Shown here piece after piece: positions 23,936-31,984 of a stretch of DNA of 32,519 nt. Source of the DNA: CAZEQD01 sp964514305 (GTDB taxonomy: Bacteria; Acidobacteriota; Aminicenantia; Aminicenantales; Aminicenantaceae); the NCBI GenBank assembly GCA_964514305.1, contig CAZEQD010000022.1, forward strand, positions 1 to 32,519, written 5' to 3'. The notes under the pieces are model-generated. The model made no database searches, was not told where the DNA came from, and worked only from the letters and a program-made list of their open reading frames with translations. Both the position numbers and the translations under genes were made by a program. The first letter of the stretch is position 1. The number at the start of each line of letters is the position of its first letter.

Positions 23936-24814
23936 TTACCTCCTGAACTGGAGAATGAGGACTACAGTCATAGCCCATAGAAAAATATCAACTAAGAGCG
24001 GCTTATCTTTGATAATTAAAGCTTCGGGACTTCCTCCCTCAGATTTTTGATGAACGAGATAAAGGTAGCGAAAAATTCCATAGAGGACAAAAGGAATTGT
24101 ATAAATAAGCTTTTTGGTCCCAAATTTGTTGATAGTTTCAGTAGAAATAGTGTAAAGACTGTAAGCAATTAAGGTCGAAGCTGTGACCACGGCCATCATT
24201 TGATCAAGAAGATAAGGGCTGTATTCTCTAAGGATTGAGCGATGATTTTGAGCGTTATGTTCGAGCAGGACAAGCTCGTGTCGCCTTTTACTCATGGCTA
24301 AGAAAAAAGCAAGAAGGATAGTACAGATGAGAAGCCAAGATGAAAGAGAAACATTTATGACTAATCCGCCAGCCACAACTCTAAGGAGAAAGCCAGCGGC
24401 TATGACAAAAACATCTACAATAACTACATATTTTAGCCAAAGGGAATAAATGATTTGAAGAGTACCGTAAATTAGGCATATGATAAAGAATTCCTGGTTG
24501 AGAGTCCCCGCTATAATAAAAGCTAGAGGGGCCAGAATCACAGTGGAGACGGTAGCTGTCGATTTTTTAAGACGACCCGAAGCTAAGGGCCTTTTCGATT
24601 TTTGCGGATGTTGCTTATCTTCTTCTATATCTTGAAGGTCATTAAAAATGTAGAGGGAGCCAGAAAGTATACAAAAAGCAATAAAGGCTACGGTGGTCCT
24701 TATAAGCAGAGGAAAATTGAAAAGATTTTGAGAAAAAATTATAGGAGCATAAATGAAAAAATTTTTGAGCCATTGTTGAGGTCTCATGGATTTCAAGATT
24801 AGAATTAAGATCAT
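23936..24814 (-). CDS. UbiA-family prenyltransferase, decaprenyl-phosphate phosphoribosyltransferase-like
   Basis: A 292-aa integral membrane enzyme with about eight or nine helices. The first Asp motif NDLQDIEED (Asn58, Asp59, Asp62, Asp66) and following KSKRPLASG are typical of UbiA enzymes. The opening MRPQQWLKNFFIYAPIIFS resembles the branch that transfers phosphoribose to decaprenyl phosphate (DprE pathway, Rv3806c type) more than quinone enzymes. That branch makes lipid-linked arabinose-type donors and often lies with polysaccharide genes, as here. The substrate remains an inference. AAGG lies 5 nt before the ATG, and a promoter with a perfect TATAAT is just upstream. Confidence 0.75.
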   Translation of the reverse strand: MILILILKSMRPQQWLKNFFIYAPIIFSQNLFNFPLLIRTTVAFIAFCILSGSLYIFNDLQDIEEDKQHPQKSKRPLASGRLKKSTATVSTVILAPLAFIIAGTLNQEFFIICLIYGTLQIIYSLWLKYVVIVDVFVIAAGFLLRVVAGGLVINVSLSSWLLICTILLAFFLAMSKRRHELVLLEHNAQNHRSILREYSPYLLDQMMAVVTASTLIAYSLYTISTETINKFGTKKLIYTIPFVLYGIFRYLYLVHQKSEGGSPEALIIKDKPLLVDIFLWAMTVVLILQFRR

Positions 24815-24853
24815 TTTTACCTTCTAAGTTTGCTCTTACGAGGATTACTGTAG

Positions 24854-24884
24854 ATTATAGAATAAATCCCCCAGATATAGTCAA
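24854..24884 (-). promoter_or_regulatory. Promoter of the prenyltransferase-DUF362 operon
   Basis: On the - strand, TTGACT (24884-24879) and a perfect TATAAT (24859-24854) are separated by 19 nt, somewhat long. A start near 24848 would give a leader of about 33 nt with its AAGG ribosome binding site. Seen in the sequence; activity inferred. Confidence 0.55.
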
Positions 24885-24962
24885 GATAAATCTACAAACA
24901 GGAAGCATATTCTTATCCGTTGTAGGATATTTGATATTTAAAAAGGTAAAAGAAAACTTTGT

Positions 24963-25033
24963 GCCGATGGCCGTCCATTCGAAACCCATAAAGGGAGGTG
25001 GGGGGTCTTTGGCTAGGATGGACGGCCATTGGC
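24963..25033 (-). repeat. Palindromic element, copy B
   Basis: ATGGCCGTCCAT (24967-24978) and ATGGACGGCCAT (25018-25029) form a perfect 12-bp stem that extends outward to 16 bp with one G-T wobble, around a 39-nt loop. The loop and flanks match copy A (15966-16040, other strand) without gaps. In the sense direction of the preceding ligase gene it starts 23 nt after that gene's stop. The remaining part of the 242-bp gap holds the prenyltransferase promoter. Confidence 0.75.
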
Positions 25034-25056
25034 CTTGCTTCAGATGTCATCTCTTT

Positions 25057-27174
25057 TTATTGGGTGTCATGGGAATGGAGATGCTCTCCTACCAACCTGT
25101 GATAATGATAAAATTGATTGAATGATTTTTTATTACCATTCTTAAATCTAATCGTACCCAAGGCAATCCCTAAATTTCTGGAGTCAGGCGTCCCCAAGAT
25201 TTTTTTAGGATTCCAGGTGCGGGAAACTTGAAAGAGAAGGGTAACCTGCTGCCTTAATTCTTGGCTCAAATTAATGCGGTAAACTCTCCAGTTAGGTTCT
25301 TTGAGAATTATATCAGTTAATATCTTTTTTTGTTTAAATAAATCTTTAACTAGATAGATACGGACTTTCACTGGCTTTTTTCTTATGTCAGGGTGAGAAG
25401 CCATAATTGGGATGGTCACTACCGGCCTGATGACTTTGAAAGTAAGACCGCCGTAGCTCTTAGTCCATCTGAATTTTCGGCCATCAGGGGTCTGTTCTAA
25501 TTGGTAAAGACCGAAGTTTTGGCGAAGCCCGAGTTTGGCTGTTCGACTTGCTAAAGAAAGAGAGTGGGTTGAATGCCAGAGAGAGAGGCCAGCAAAAATA
25601 ATTATTATTATAGAAATCAAAATTTTTAATCGCGGCTTGAAAAGGCGGGAAGTCAACTTTTTATCTTTTTCCTCCCAGCTGAACAAGCAGGCCACTGCTA
25701 GCCAGAAAATATATTTAATTTCATAGCTACCAATATAGGTATGAACCTGGAAATTCAGGAGGATGGAAAGTAAACCACAGGCAAGACCAATCTGAATTAA
25801 GGCCCATCTCGGGTCAGCCCAATTCTCCATAAGAGCCTTTTTTATCTGTTTGAGAATTTTCCAGAATATCCAGATTGACAAAAGCAGGGCCAGGAGTCCC
25901 ATTTCAGCTCCAGCCTGGAGAAAATAGTTCTCAGCTGAATCAACCCATTCCCGGTAAAATCCTTTATGCATCTGCACATAGTTAGGTAATTCAACCATAT
26001 AGGCCCCTACGCCTACGCCAGTTAGAGGGAAATCCCTGATCATATAAGCAGCCATTTTCCATTGGCTGAGTAAACGGATGTTGACTGCTTCAGCTAAGCC
26101 ACCGTACTTGTAATTGAAGTCCGTTAATCTTTTATATGTTTCTGAGCCTTTAGAAATAAAGAACCAAGAAAGGCTAAGAGCTGCAATCAGCAGGATAAGG
26201 CCACCTAAAATTGCTGTTTTTTTGGTAGATATTGATTTTATTTTATGGCGCCAAATAAGCAAGCCAGAAAAGAGCAGCCAGAGAAAGAGAGAAATTAAAG
26301 TGCCTATCAGGCCACTTTTAGAACCAGTTTGAGGCAGAATGAAGAGTCCGATTAAAAAGAGAGCAGAAGCCATAATTCTGAGCCATCCAGGGGAAGCTAA
26401 GGCCATACTTAAAATAACAGGTAAGATCAAGGAGAGAAAAGCGCCCAAGGAAAGAGGATCTTTAAAGGTAGCGTTAATAAGAGATTCGTTTATGCGCAGG
26501 GGCGTATTGCCGAAACTTATATTAAAGAAGTGCTGATAAAGGCCAACTGCCAGGGAAAGGCCGGTGCTTAAGAGAAGAATTATAAATATTTTTTTCATAT
26601 ACTCTTTGGATTGAATAATATTGAACAGAAGAAAGAAGAAAGCAAAACCGCTCAGATAATTTAGAGCAAAAAAGAGAGAGCTCATTATAGCTCCGCCAGC
26701 TGTTACCCCATGAACATTGGTGATGAGTTCGTAGATGTGAGGTGTTAAAAAAGGAAAGAAGTTAGTATATCTGAAACAGGTAATGGCTGCTGAGATGATT
26801 ATAAGGATTGAAAATAGAAAAAGAGGCTTAGCCAGCTGAGTCTTGAAGGAAAAGTCAGAGCCAAAGAGAATAAAGTGGCTCAAATAGCCCCAAAAAAAGA
26901 ATAAAAACAAGACAAGAGCAGTAGGGGCATGGGGGGTGTGCTCAAAGATACCAAAACAATAAGGGAGGCTGTTTATCAAAGGAAAAACAAAAATAAAAAA
27001 TAAGCTGCCCCTCTCCAGGTTTATGGCTGTAAGGATGAAGATAATAACCAGAATAGGCAAGAGTACAGTCTGAAAAGGGATTATTAAAGGAACATATTTT
27101 AAGTAAAAGAAATAAAGAAGAGGAGTATAAATTAACCAAACTAAGATAAAGATTAATCTTCTTTTATTAGCCAT
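25057..27174 (-). CDS. O-antigen ligase/polymerase-like membrane protein with C-terminal extension
   Basis: A 705-aa protein with about a dozen transmembrane helices (to about 530). The Wzy_C/WaaL-type region spans about 270-435 and includes the large periplasmic loop and the ENYFLQAGAEMGLLALL motif (415-431). WaaL-type enzymes attach lipid-linked glycan to lipid A core; Wzy-type enzymes polymerise it, and the two are hard to tell apart. A soluble, beta-rich extension (about 550-705) follows, with a TWNPKK...GTPDSRNLGIALG segment. Similar W-x-P...D-x-R-x-LG tails occur on surface-glycan proteins. The ATG stands one base after the stop of the WecA-like gene, next to a strong hairpin. Confidence 0.8.
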   Translation of the reverse strand: MANKRRLIFILVWLIYTPLLYFFYLKYVPLIIPFQTVLLPILVIIFILTAINLERGSLFFIFVFPLINSLPYCFGIFEHTPHAPTALVLFLFFFWGYLSHFILFGSDFSFKTQLAKPLFLFSILIIISAAITCFRYTNFFPFLTPHIYELITNVHGVTAGGAIMSSLFFALNYLSGFAFFFLLFNIIQSKEYMKKIFIILLLSTGLSLAVGLYQHFFNISFGNTPLRINESLINATFKDPLSLGAFLSLILPVILSMALASPGWLRIMASALFLIGLFILPQTGSKSGLIGTLISLFLWLLFSGLLIWRHKIKSISTKKTAILGGLILLIAALSLSWFFISKGSETYKRLTDFNYKYGGLAEAVNIRLLSQWKMAAYMIRDFPLTGVGVGAYMVELPNYVQMHKGFYREWVDSAENYFLQAGAEMGLLALLLSIWIFWKILKQIKKALMENWADPRWALIQIGLACGLLSILLNFQVHTYIGSYEIKYIFWLAVACLFSWEEKDKKLTSRLFKPRLKILISIIIIIFAGLSLWHSTHSLSLASRTAKLGLRQNFGLYQLEQTPDGRKFRWTKSYGGLTFKVIRPVVTIPIMASHPDIRKKPVKVRIYLVKDLFKQKKILTDIILKEPNWRVYRINLSQELRQQVTLLFQVSRTWNPKKILGTPDSRNLGIALGTIRFKNGNKKSFNQFYHYHRLVGEHLHSHDTQ

Positions 27175-27175
27175 G

Positions 27176-28258
27176 TTAAAAGGGGGGCTGTCCCCCTTTT
27201 TTGGTCTTTAGATTAAGATAGCCAAGATAGATCAAGAGGAAAAGCGAGATTAGAAAGATGCCAATAAAGAGGAGGAGCCTTAATTTTACTTGGACAAATT
27301 CGAACAAAATACCAGCTAATGAAAATAAAAGCGAAACAAGAATCAGAAACACGGTTGTTTTAGTTTCAGAAAATCCTTTGCGTAAAAATCTGTAATGGAA
27401 ATGGTCTTTGTCTCTAAGGAATACATTTTGCTTTTTATAAATTCTCCTGGCGATTGTTACCGAAGTTTCCAAGATGGGCAGAAAGAGAATAATAATAGGT
27501 ATCATCAGGGCCAAAGCCAAAGAAGCCTTGCGGTGGATTTTAGTCATTGATAAAACAGCCAGAGTAAAGCCAATAACCATACTACCCGAGTCTCCCAAAT
27601 AGAGCCGGGCTCGAGGAAAATTAAAGGGATAAAAACCGATCATTGCTCCTGATAAAACAGCGACAATGATAACCACATGATACTGGGAGGATAAAAAGGC
27701 TAAGACCCCTAGAGATAGAGTGGCAAAGAATGAGATGCCTATAGCTAAGCCATCCAAGCCATCCATGATATTGACAGCATTGGTAATACCGACTACCCAG
27801 ATGATGGTCAGCAGGAAAGGCAGCAGGTGAGAACCAATTGTTTTGGTGCCAGTAAACGGGATGCTGATTTCTGCGATCTTAAAACCGGCCCCATAAATGA
27901 TGACTGCTGAGACTATTTGAAAAAGAAATTTCAACCAAACATTTGCTCCTTTTATATCATCATAAATGCCCAATAAAAAAATGATAGCCGCTGCCAAGAG
28001 AAGAAGGGTATAATTAGTACTGTGGTTTATATTTTGAAATAGGTGGCTAAACAAAAGACGAATTATCAGCAGGGAAAGTAATAAAGCCATGACAATGGCC
28101 ACCCCTCCCAGTCTTGGTATCTTTTTTTCTTTTAAGTTTCTATCTTCTAAGTTATTAAAGATTTTGTATTTTTTGGAAAATGAGGCAAGCAACAATGAAA
28201 GCAGGAAAGAAAAAAGACAAGATAGAACCAAAGCAGCTACAATGCCTCTTATCACCAT
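27176..28258 (-). CDS. WecA/TagO-like undecaprenyl-phosphate sugar-1-phosphate transferase
   Basis: Starts glycan synthesis by moving a HexNAc-1-phosphate from UDP-sugar to undecaprenyl phosphate at the inner membrane. The 360-aa protein has about eleven transmembrane helices and all family motifs: IPRLGG (47-52), Asp100-Asp101 in GIYDDIKG, NIMDGLDGLA (163-172), LYLGDSGSM near 223, and DKDHFHYRFLRKG in the last cytoplasmic loop (HIHH-type). No strong Shine-Dalgarno precedes the ATG. It ends in the unusual GGQPPF, coded by a hairpin. With the adjoining ligase it forms the core of a surface polysaccharide pathway. MraY is less likely because no murein genes are nearby. Confidence 0.88.
   Translation of the reverse strand: MVIRGIVAALVLSCLFSFLLSLLLASFSKKYKIFNNLEDRNLKEKKIPRLGGVAIVMALLLSLLIIRLLFSHLFQNINHSTNYTLLLLAAAIIFLLGIYDDIKGANVWLKFLFQIVSAVIIYGAGFKIAEISIPFTGTKTIGSHLLPFLLTIIWVVGITNAVNIMDGLDGLAIGISFFATLSLGVLAFLSSQYHVVIIVAVLSGAMIGFYPFNFPRARLYLGDSGSMVIGFTLAVLSMTKIHRKASLALALMIPIIILFLPILETSVTIARRIYKKQNVFLRDKDHFHYRFLRKGFSETKTTVFLILVSLLFSLAGILFEFVQVKLRLLLFIGIFLISLFLLIYLGYLNLKTKKGGQPPF
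27178..27200. terminator. Perfect G5/C5 hairpin at a gene junction
   Basis: AAAAGGGGG (27178-27186) pairs perfectly with CCCCCTTTT (27192-27200) around a 5-nt loop. It covers the last codons and stop of the WecA-like gene and ends 4 nt before the ATG of the ligase. On the + strand it has the shape of an intrinsic terminator with six T. On the - strand, in which the genes run, the T-tract is only four and lies in the stem. It might cause partial termination or hinder initiation at the ligase. Confidence 0.45.
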
Positions 28259-28387
28259 TGATATTAGCCGTTTAGACTTATTTTAATATTTTTGCTAGTC
28301 TCAGTCATGAAAAAAATCATATTGAAATACTTCTAAAACCTTGATGTGGAAATAGTTTCCTTCTCCTTTTTGAAGGTTTTTATTAAA

Positions 28388-29002
28388 TTAAAATTCAAAA
28401 CCTAATCCTAGACCGAAATCGATGCCGCCTGCGTCAAATTTTATTTGAGCAGGCTGCATAGGGCAGTAATGGTAACTCAGATAGGCGTTTATTACAAATG
28501 TTTTGAACAATTTTCCCCATCCCTTTAACCTGGTAAAACAGCCTATTTTGGCCATAGGGCCTATTTTGTTTGCTTTAACCTTGCCTAAAGGATTTTTTTC
28601 TTCAAAAAATATATAGGTTAATCCCCCCCCGCCGTAAAGATTGAGACGCCTTTGGAGGAATAACCATCTTACATTTAGACTGAGAGGGACAAGTTTAAGC
28701 TTAGTGTCTTCTTTAGAAAAAGTAAGTTTGCCTTTTTTGACAAAGTAGTTGCTTTCCAGATGAAATTCTAGTTTTTTCCAAAAACTTAGGCTTAAATCTA
28801 ATCCGTACTTTAGCCCTTGTCCGTAAATTTCACGAAATGCCTTTTCAGAAGGATAGAAAAAGGCTGAATTAATCTCCAGTCGAATGGATTTTGCTCCGAG
28901 AGGAAAAGGTATAAATAAAAATAGCAGCCAGATTATGGCCAAATACAGAGATTTGCTAAGCACCCGGCTGTATTTATTTGACTTCGATTTTAACAGGCTC
29001 AC
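28388..29002 (-). CDS. Small outer-membrane beta-barrel protein
   Basis: A protein of about 204 aa with a signal peptide (basic SKSNKYSRVLSK, hydrophobic LYLAIIWLLFLF, cleavage near GA/KS). Alternating beta strands follow, with many aromatic and Gly residues. The final strand FGLGLGFEF ends in Phe, the typical signal for the BAM outer-membrane insertase. Length and pattern suggest an eight-stranded OmpA/OmpW-type barrel; the family is not recognised. I chose GTG at 29002, 5 nt after GGAGAG, over an upstream TTG at 29014. It overlaps the end of the SGNH gene by 29 nt, so the two are probably cotranslated. Confidence 0.72.
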   Translation of the reverse strand: MSLLKSKSNKYSRVLSKSLYLAIIWLLFLFIPFPLGAKSIRLEINSAFFYPSEKAFREIYGQGLKYGLDLSLSFWKKLEFHLESNYFVKKGKLTFSKEDTKLKLVPLSLNVRWLFLQRRLNLYGGGGLTYIFFEEKNPLGKVKANKIGPMAKIGCFTRLKGWGKLFKTFVINAYLSYHYCPMQPAQIKFDAGGIDFGLGLGFEF

Positions 29003-31958
29003 TTTCTCTCCCAAATTTATCCACTACGGTTAAAGCATATCTATAAACTTTATCCTTGGCAATATTTCGGTGCCAATATTCGAATGTTTGATTGTTAACT
29101 TCTGCCAGTGATTTTTTATTTTTTCCCTCGAGCAGAAAAATTCTATACTTTTTAATAATATTTTTATTTAGAGGATGAACTCCCCAGCTAAGAACAATTA
29201 TATATTCAAGTTGGGATAAAGATCGGTTTTCTTTCTTTTCTCCTTGAAAATTAATGGGCGGGAAGAGGGGAGGAAGTTGAACGGTGAGATATATATGTAG
29301 TTTTTTGGGGCTGTTAGCAGCATTATCGGAAGTAAGGGAGATGATCCCCTGATATTGACCTTGTGCCAGCTTCGAGATGTCGACAGCGACTTTAATCTTA
29401 TCCCATTCTCCTTGGGAATCGCCACTGTTGGGGGTAATTGTTATCCATTTTTTGTTAGGAGTTAATTGATAATATAGTGTACCTTTGCCGGAATTTTTTA
29501 TCTTAAATGCTTGAGAAGGTGTTGGCTGTCCTTTTATGCCGACAAAAGTAAGGGAATCTTTATTGAGCTCAATAATAGGGCCAGCCACAATCAGCTCTAC
29601 CGTTAATAGCTGCGGGCTGTTAGTGGCCCTGTCTGAAGTAACAGAAATGGTGCCTTGATATTGGCCTTGGGAAAGAGCTGAGATGTCTACTTTTACTTCG
29701 ATTTCATCCCATTCTCCCTGGGAGTTGCCACTGTTGGGGGAGACGGTGATCCATTCTCTGTCGTCGCTTATTTGATATTTCAGTGTATCATCCCCTGAGT
29801 TTCTTATTTTAAATGTTTGAGGAGGTGGATTGGATTCTCCTTTTATACCTTCAAAAGAAAGGGAATTTGTGTTGAGTTCAATAGTAGGGCCGGTTATGAT
29901 CAAGTCCACGGTTAAAAGTTGAGGGCTGTTAGAAGCGTTATCGGCAGTGACCAAGATAGTGCCTTGATATTGGCCTATGGATAAGCCAGAGATGTTGATG
30001 GCGACTTCAATCTCGTCCCATTCTCCTTTTGAATCACCGTTTATGGGTGAAACATTAAGCCAAGTTTGATTAACATTTAATTGATAGCACAACCTACCTT
30101 CACCTGAGTTTCTTATTTTAAATGTTTGAGGAGAAGGATTCGAGCCACCTTGTTTAGCCTCAAAAGAGAGGGAAGTTTTGTCAAGCTCTATGGCTGGCAT
30201 GGATTCCACCAGAGCTTCATACCAGGTTTCAGCCATAAGCTGATAACCCTTTTCATTAGGATGAGTAGCATCACTGTAAAGTCGAGGCCATCCCGTTGGA
30301 TAATTAAAGAATACCTCAAATTGGTCGACAAAGCGGATCCTAGGACTTGAAGCTATCGATTCAATTCGTTGGTTCAGATTGAGTATTCTTTCTTTTATTA
30401 AGCCATCCCAAGGTTCCTTGGGGATAATTGTCGAAAGGAAAACGGTAAGTCCAAAATTCAAACAACGTTTAGCCATTGCTTGTAAATTGAAGGCCGTTGT
30501 ATCCACAGAGATCTCGAAATCTTTAATGTCATTAGTCCCTTCCATTAAAAATATCGTTTTGGCTTGATCTTCGTTGATAACAGTGTTTATCCGACTTAAA
30601 CCTTCGGCTGTCTTTTCCCCGCCAATCCCACGGTTGATCACTTGACTTTCTCTAATATTATTATCAATCAGAGCTTCCAACCGAGGAATATAACCTTTCT
30701 CAGGGGCAGGTTCATAATTTATTATGCCGTAGGTGATGCTATTGCCAAAGCCGATGTATTTGTTATTGTCTAAACTAAACGTATAAACTGATTTTAAAGG
30801 ATGCTTAGGAAAAATATTGAATATTTTGTTCTTAAAGATAAGAGAGCTGGTTAGTTCATATCCAGGTATTAGGGTTGTTTTGATTTTGGTCTCAGTTTGC
30901 CAGAAGATTCCTAGGTTATCTCTATTAGTAATGAGTTTTAAGGAGTTGATTGGCTCCTTTTCTTTAGCCAATACAATCTCAGGATTCCATTGATTTCCAG
31001 TTTTGTAGGCAAGACAAATTTCATGAAAACCATACCTCCATCTAAGCCAGGCAATTATGGGAAAGCTATTCCTAAAAAGGCAGGAAGAGGGAGAGGTATC
31101 GGCTAGGTAACGATTATGAGTGATAGGCTTCTCTTTTTGCCATCGGTCCCCTTGCCAGGAAGAGTGGTATAATTCGTAATCTTGATGATCATAAGAACTC
31201 CAGATAAGATGAGGGAAACCATTAACATCTAACCAGACAGATGGCGAAAAATGGGGAACTGTAGGATCTTGATTAAGGCTTGTAATTTTATGCCAGCTTT
31301 GACCGTCGAAGTAAGTATAAAGTATTTCATCATGCTCTCTAAGGCGGCCGACCCAAAACAGCCATAGTCTTTGAGTCCCATCCATTATTAACCGCGGACT
31401 GTGCAAGGAAGAAGAGGTTGGATTAATTGACCATACATGACCTGTAGTAATATTTTTAACCAAAATTGAGTATTTTTTTTGGCTGTAATTGATCCAAGCC
31501 AGCCATAATTCATTTTGGAAAGAAACTTCAAGACAGGGTGAAAAATTAAATCCGTAATTAACTAGAGTTAGATAAATGGGATGAACCAAATTATTATTTT
31601 GCAATAGAGCTAGGTAAAGGTCACTTTTTTTTTGTTGCCTTTTCTCCCATATTACCCAAGTTTTCCCTAATCTGTCAGTTTTAACTTGAATAGACTCAAT
31701 ATTCGCAGCTTTGAAAATTTTTTTCACAGACATAACTTTTAGAGTTTCTGATTCAAAAGTTATCATCTTCATCATTCCCTGAGGATTGGAGCTGATTATT
31801 TTCAACCGTCCTTGGGAATCAAAATATGGTGCTCCAGTTTTGCTTTCAATACAGACTATCTTGGTTGCAACCAATTGATGGACCCCTACGGAGAAGAATA
31901 ACAAGAAGAAAATCAGCAACTTTTGCTTAGAGATAAATCTCAGGCACCACTTTTTCAT
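28974..31958 (-). CDS. Secreted multidomain SGNH hydrolase with propeller and BACON-like repeats
   Basis: About 994 aa. A signal peptide (about 1-31) leads to a region (about 35-390) with six W-rich repeats of the kind lWlaW...lyy...W, likely a six-bladed beta-propeller. The SGNH/GDSL esterase domain follows: GNSITYG with Ser407 (GNS instead of GDS), NRGIGG, GTND at 474-477, and SDATH with Asp563 and His566. All four blocks are intact. Next come three repeats of about 100 residues with the NSGxGTLxYQL...WLxVSPxSG pattern, BACON-like and possibly glycan-binding, and a fibronectin III-like end. Likely deacetylates or de-esterifies a glycan outside the cell. ATG 31988 is an alternative start; 31958 has GGAG 5 nt upstream. 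Confidence 0.85.
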   Translation of the reverse strand: MKKWCLRFISKQKLLIFFLLFFSVGVHQLVATKIVCIESKTGAPYFDSQGRLKIISSNPQGMMKMITFESETLKVMSVKKIFKAANIESIQVKTDRLGKTWVIWEKRQQKKSDLYLALLQNNNLVHPIYLTLVNYGFNFSPCLEVSFQNELWLAWINYSQKKYSILVKNITTGHVWSINPTSSSLHSPRLIMDGTQRLWLFWVGRLREHDEILYTYFDGQSWHKITSLNQDPTVPHFSPSVWLDVNGFPHLIWSSYDHQDYELYHSSWQGDRWQKEKPITHNRYLADTSPSSCLFRNSFPIIAWLRWRYGFHEICLAYKTGNQWNPEIVLAKEKEPINSLKLITNRDNLGIFWQTETKIKTTLIPGYELTSSLIFKNKIFNIFPKHPLKSVYTFSLDNNKYIGFGNSITYGIINYEPAPEKGYIPRLEALIDNNIRESQVINRGIGGEKTAEGLSRINTVINEDQAKTIFLMEGTNDIKDFEISVDTTAFNLQAMAKRCLNFGLTVFLSTIIPKEPWDGLIKERILNLNQRIESIASSPRIRFVDQFEVFFNYPTGWPRLYSDATHPNEKGYQLMAETWYEALVESMPAIELDKTSLSFEAKQGGSNPSPQTFKIRNSGEGRLCYQLNVNQTWLNVSPINGDSKGEWDEIEVAINISGLSIGQYQGTILVTADNASNSPQLLTVDLIITGPTIELNTNSLSFEGIKGESNPPPQTFKIRNSGDDTLKYQISDDREWITVSPNSGNSQGEWDEIEVKVDISALSQGQYQGTISVTSDRATNSPQLLTVELIVAGPIIELNKDSLTFVGIKGQPTPSQAFKIKNSGKGTLYYQLTPNKKWITITPNSGDSQGEWDKIKVAVDISKLAQGQYQGIISLTSDNAANSPKKLHIYLTVQLPPLFPPINFQGEKKENRSLSQLEYIIVLSWGVHPLNKNIIKKYRIFLLEGKNKKSLAEVNNQTFEYWHRNIAKDKVYRYALTVVDKFGRESEPVKIEVK
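29277..30194 (-). repeat. Three tandem BACON-like domain repeats
   Basis: Repeat units at about 29889-30194, 29580-29888 and 29277-29579 encode roughly 100 residues each. They share IELxxxSLSFEGxKGxxxP, FKIRNSG, W(I/L)xVSPxxG(D/N)SxGEWD, GQYQGTI and SxNSPQLLTV. The high similarity, down to shared words such as GQYQGTI, suggests recent internal duplication. They lie inside the secreted SGNH protein. Confidence 0.8.
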
Positions 31959-31984
31959 CCCTTCTCCAATTTCATAGGATTTTT

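Noticed and set aside
28259..28300. Promoter of the WecA-like gene (TTCATG, 17 nt, TATTAA on the - strand)
   Set aside because: The -35 box matches consensus at only three positions, so the evidence is too weak.
28359..28381. CCTTC/GAAGG hairpin followed by five T as a terminator
   Set aside because: It points along the + strand, where no gene is transcribed; on the - strand there is no T-run, and the stem is only 5 bp.
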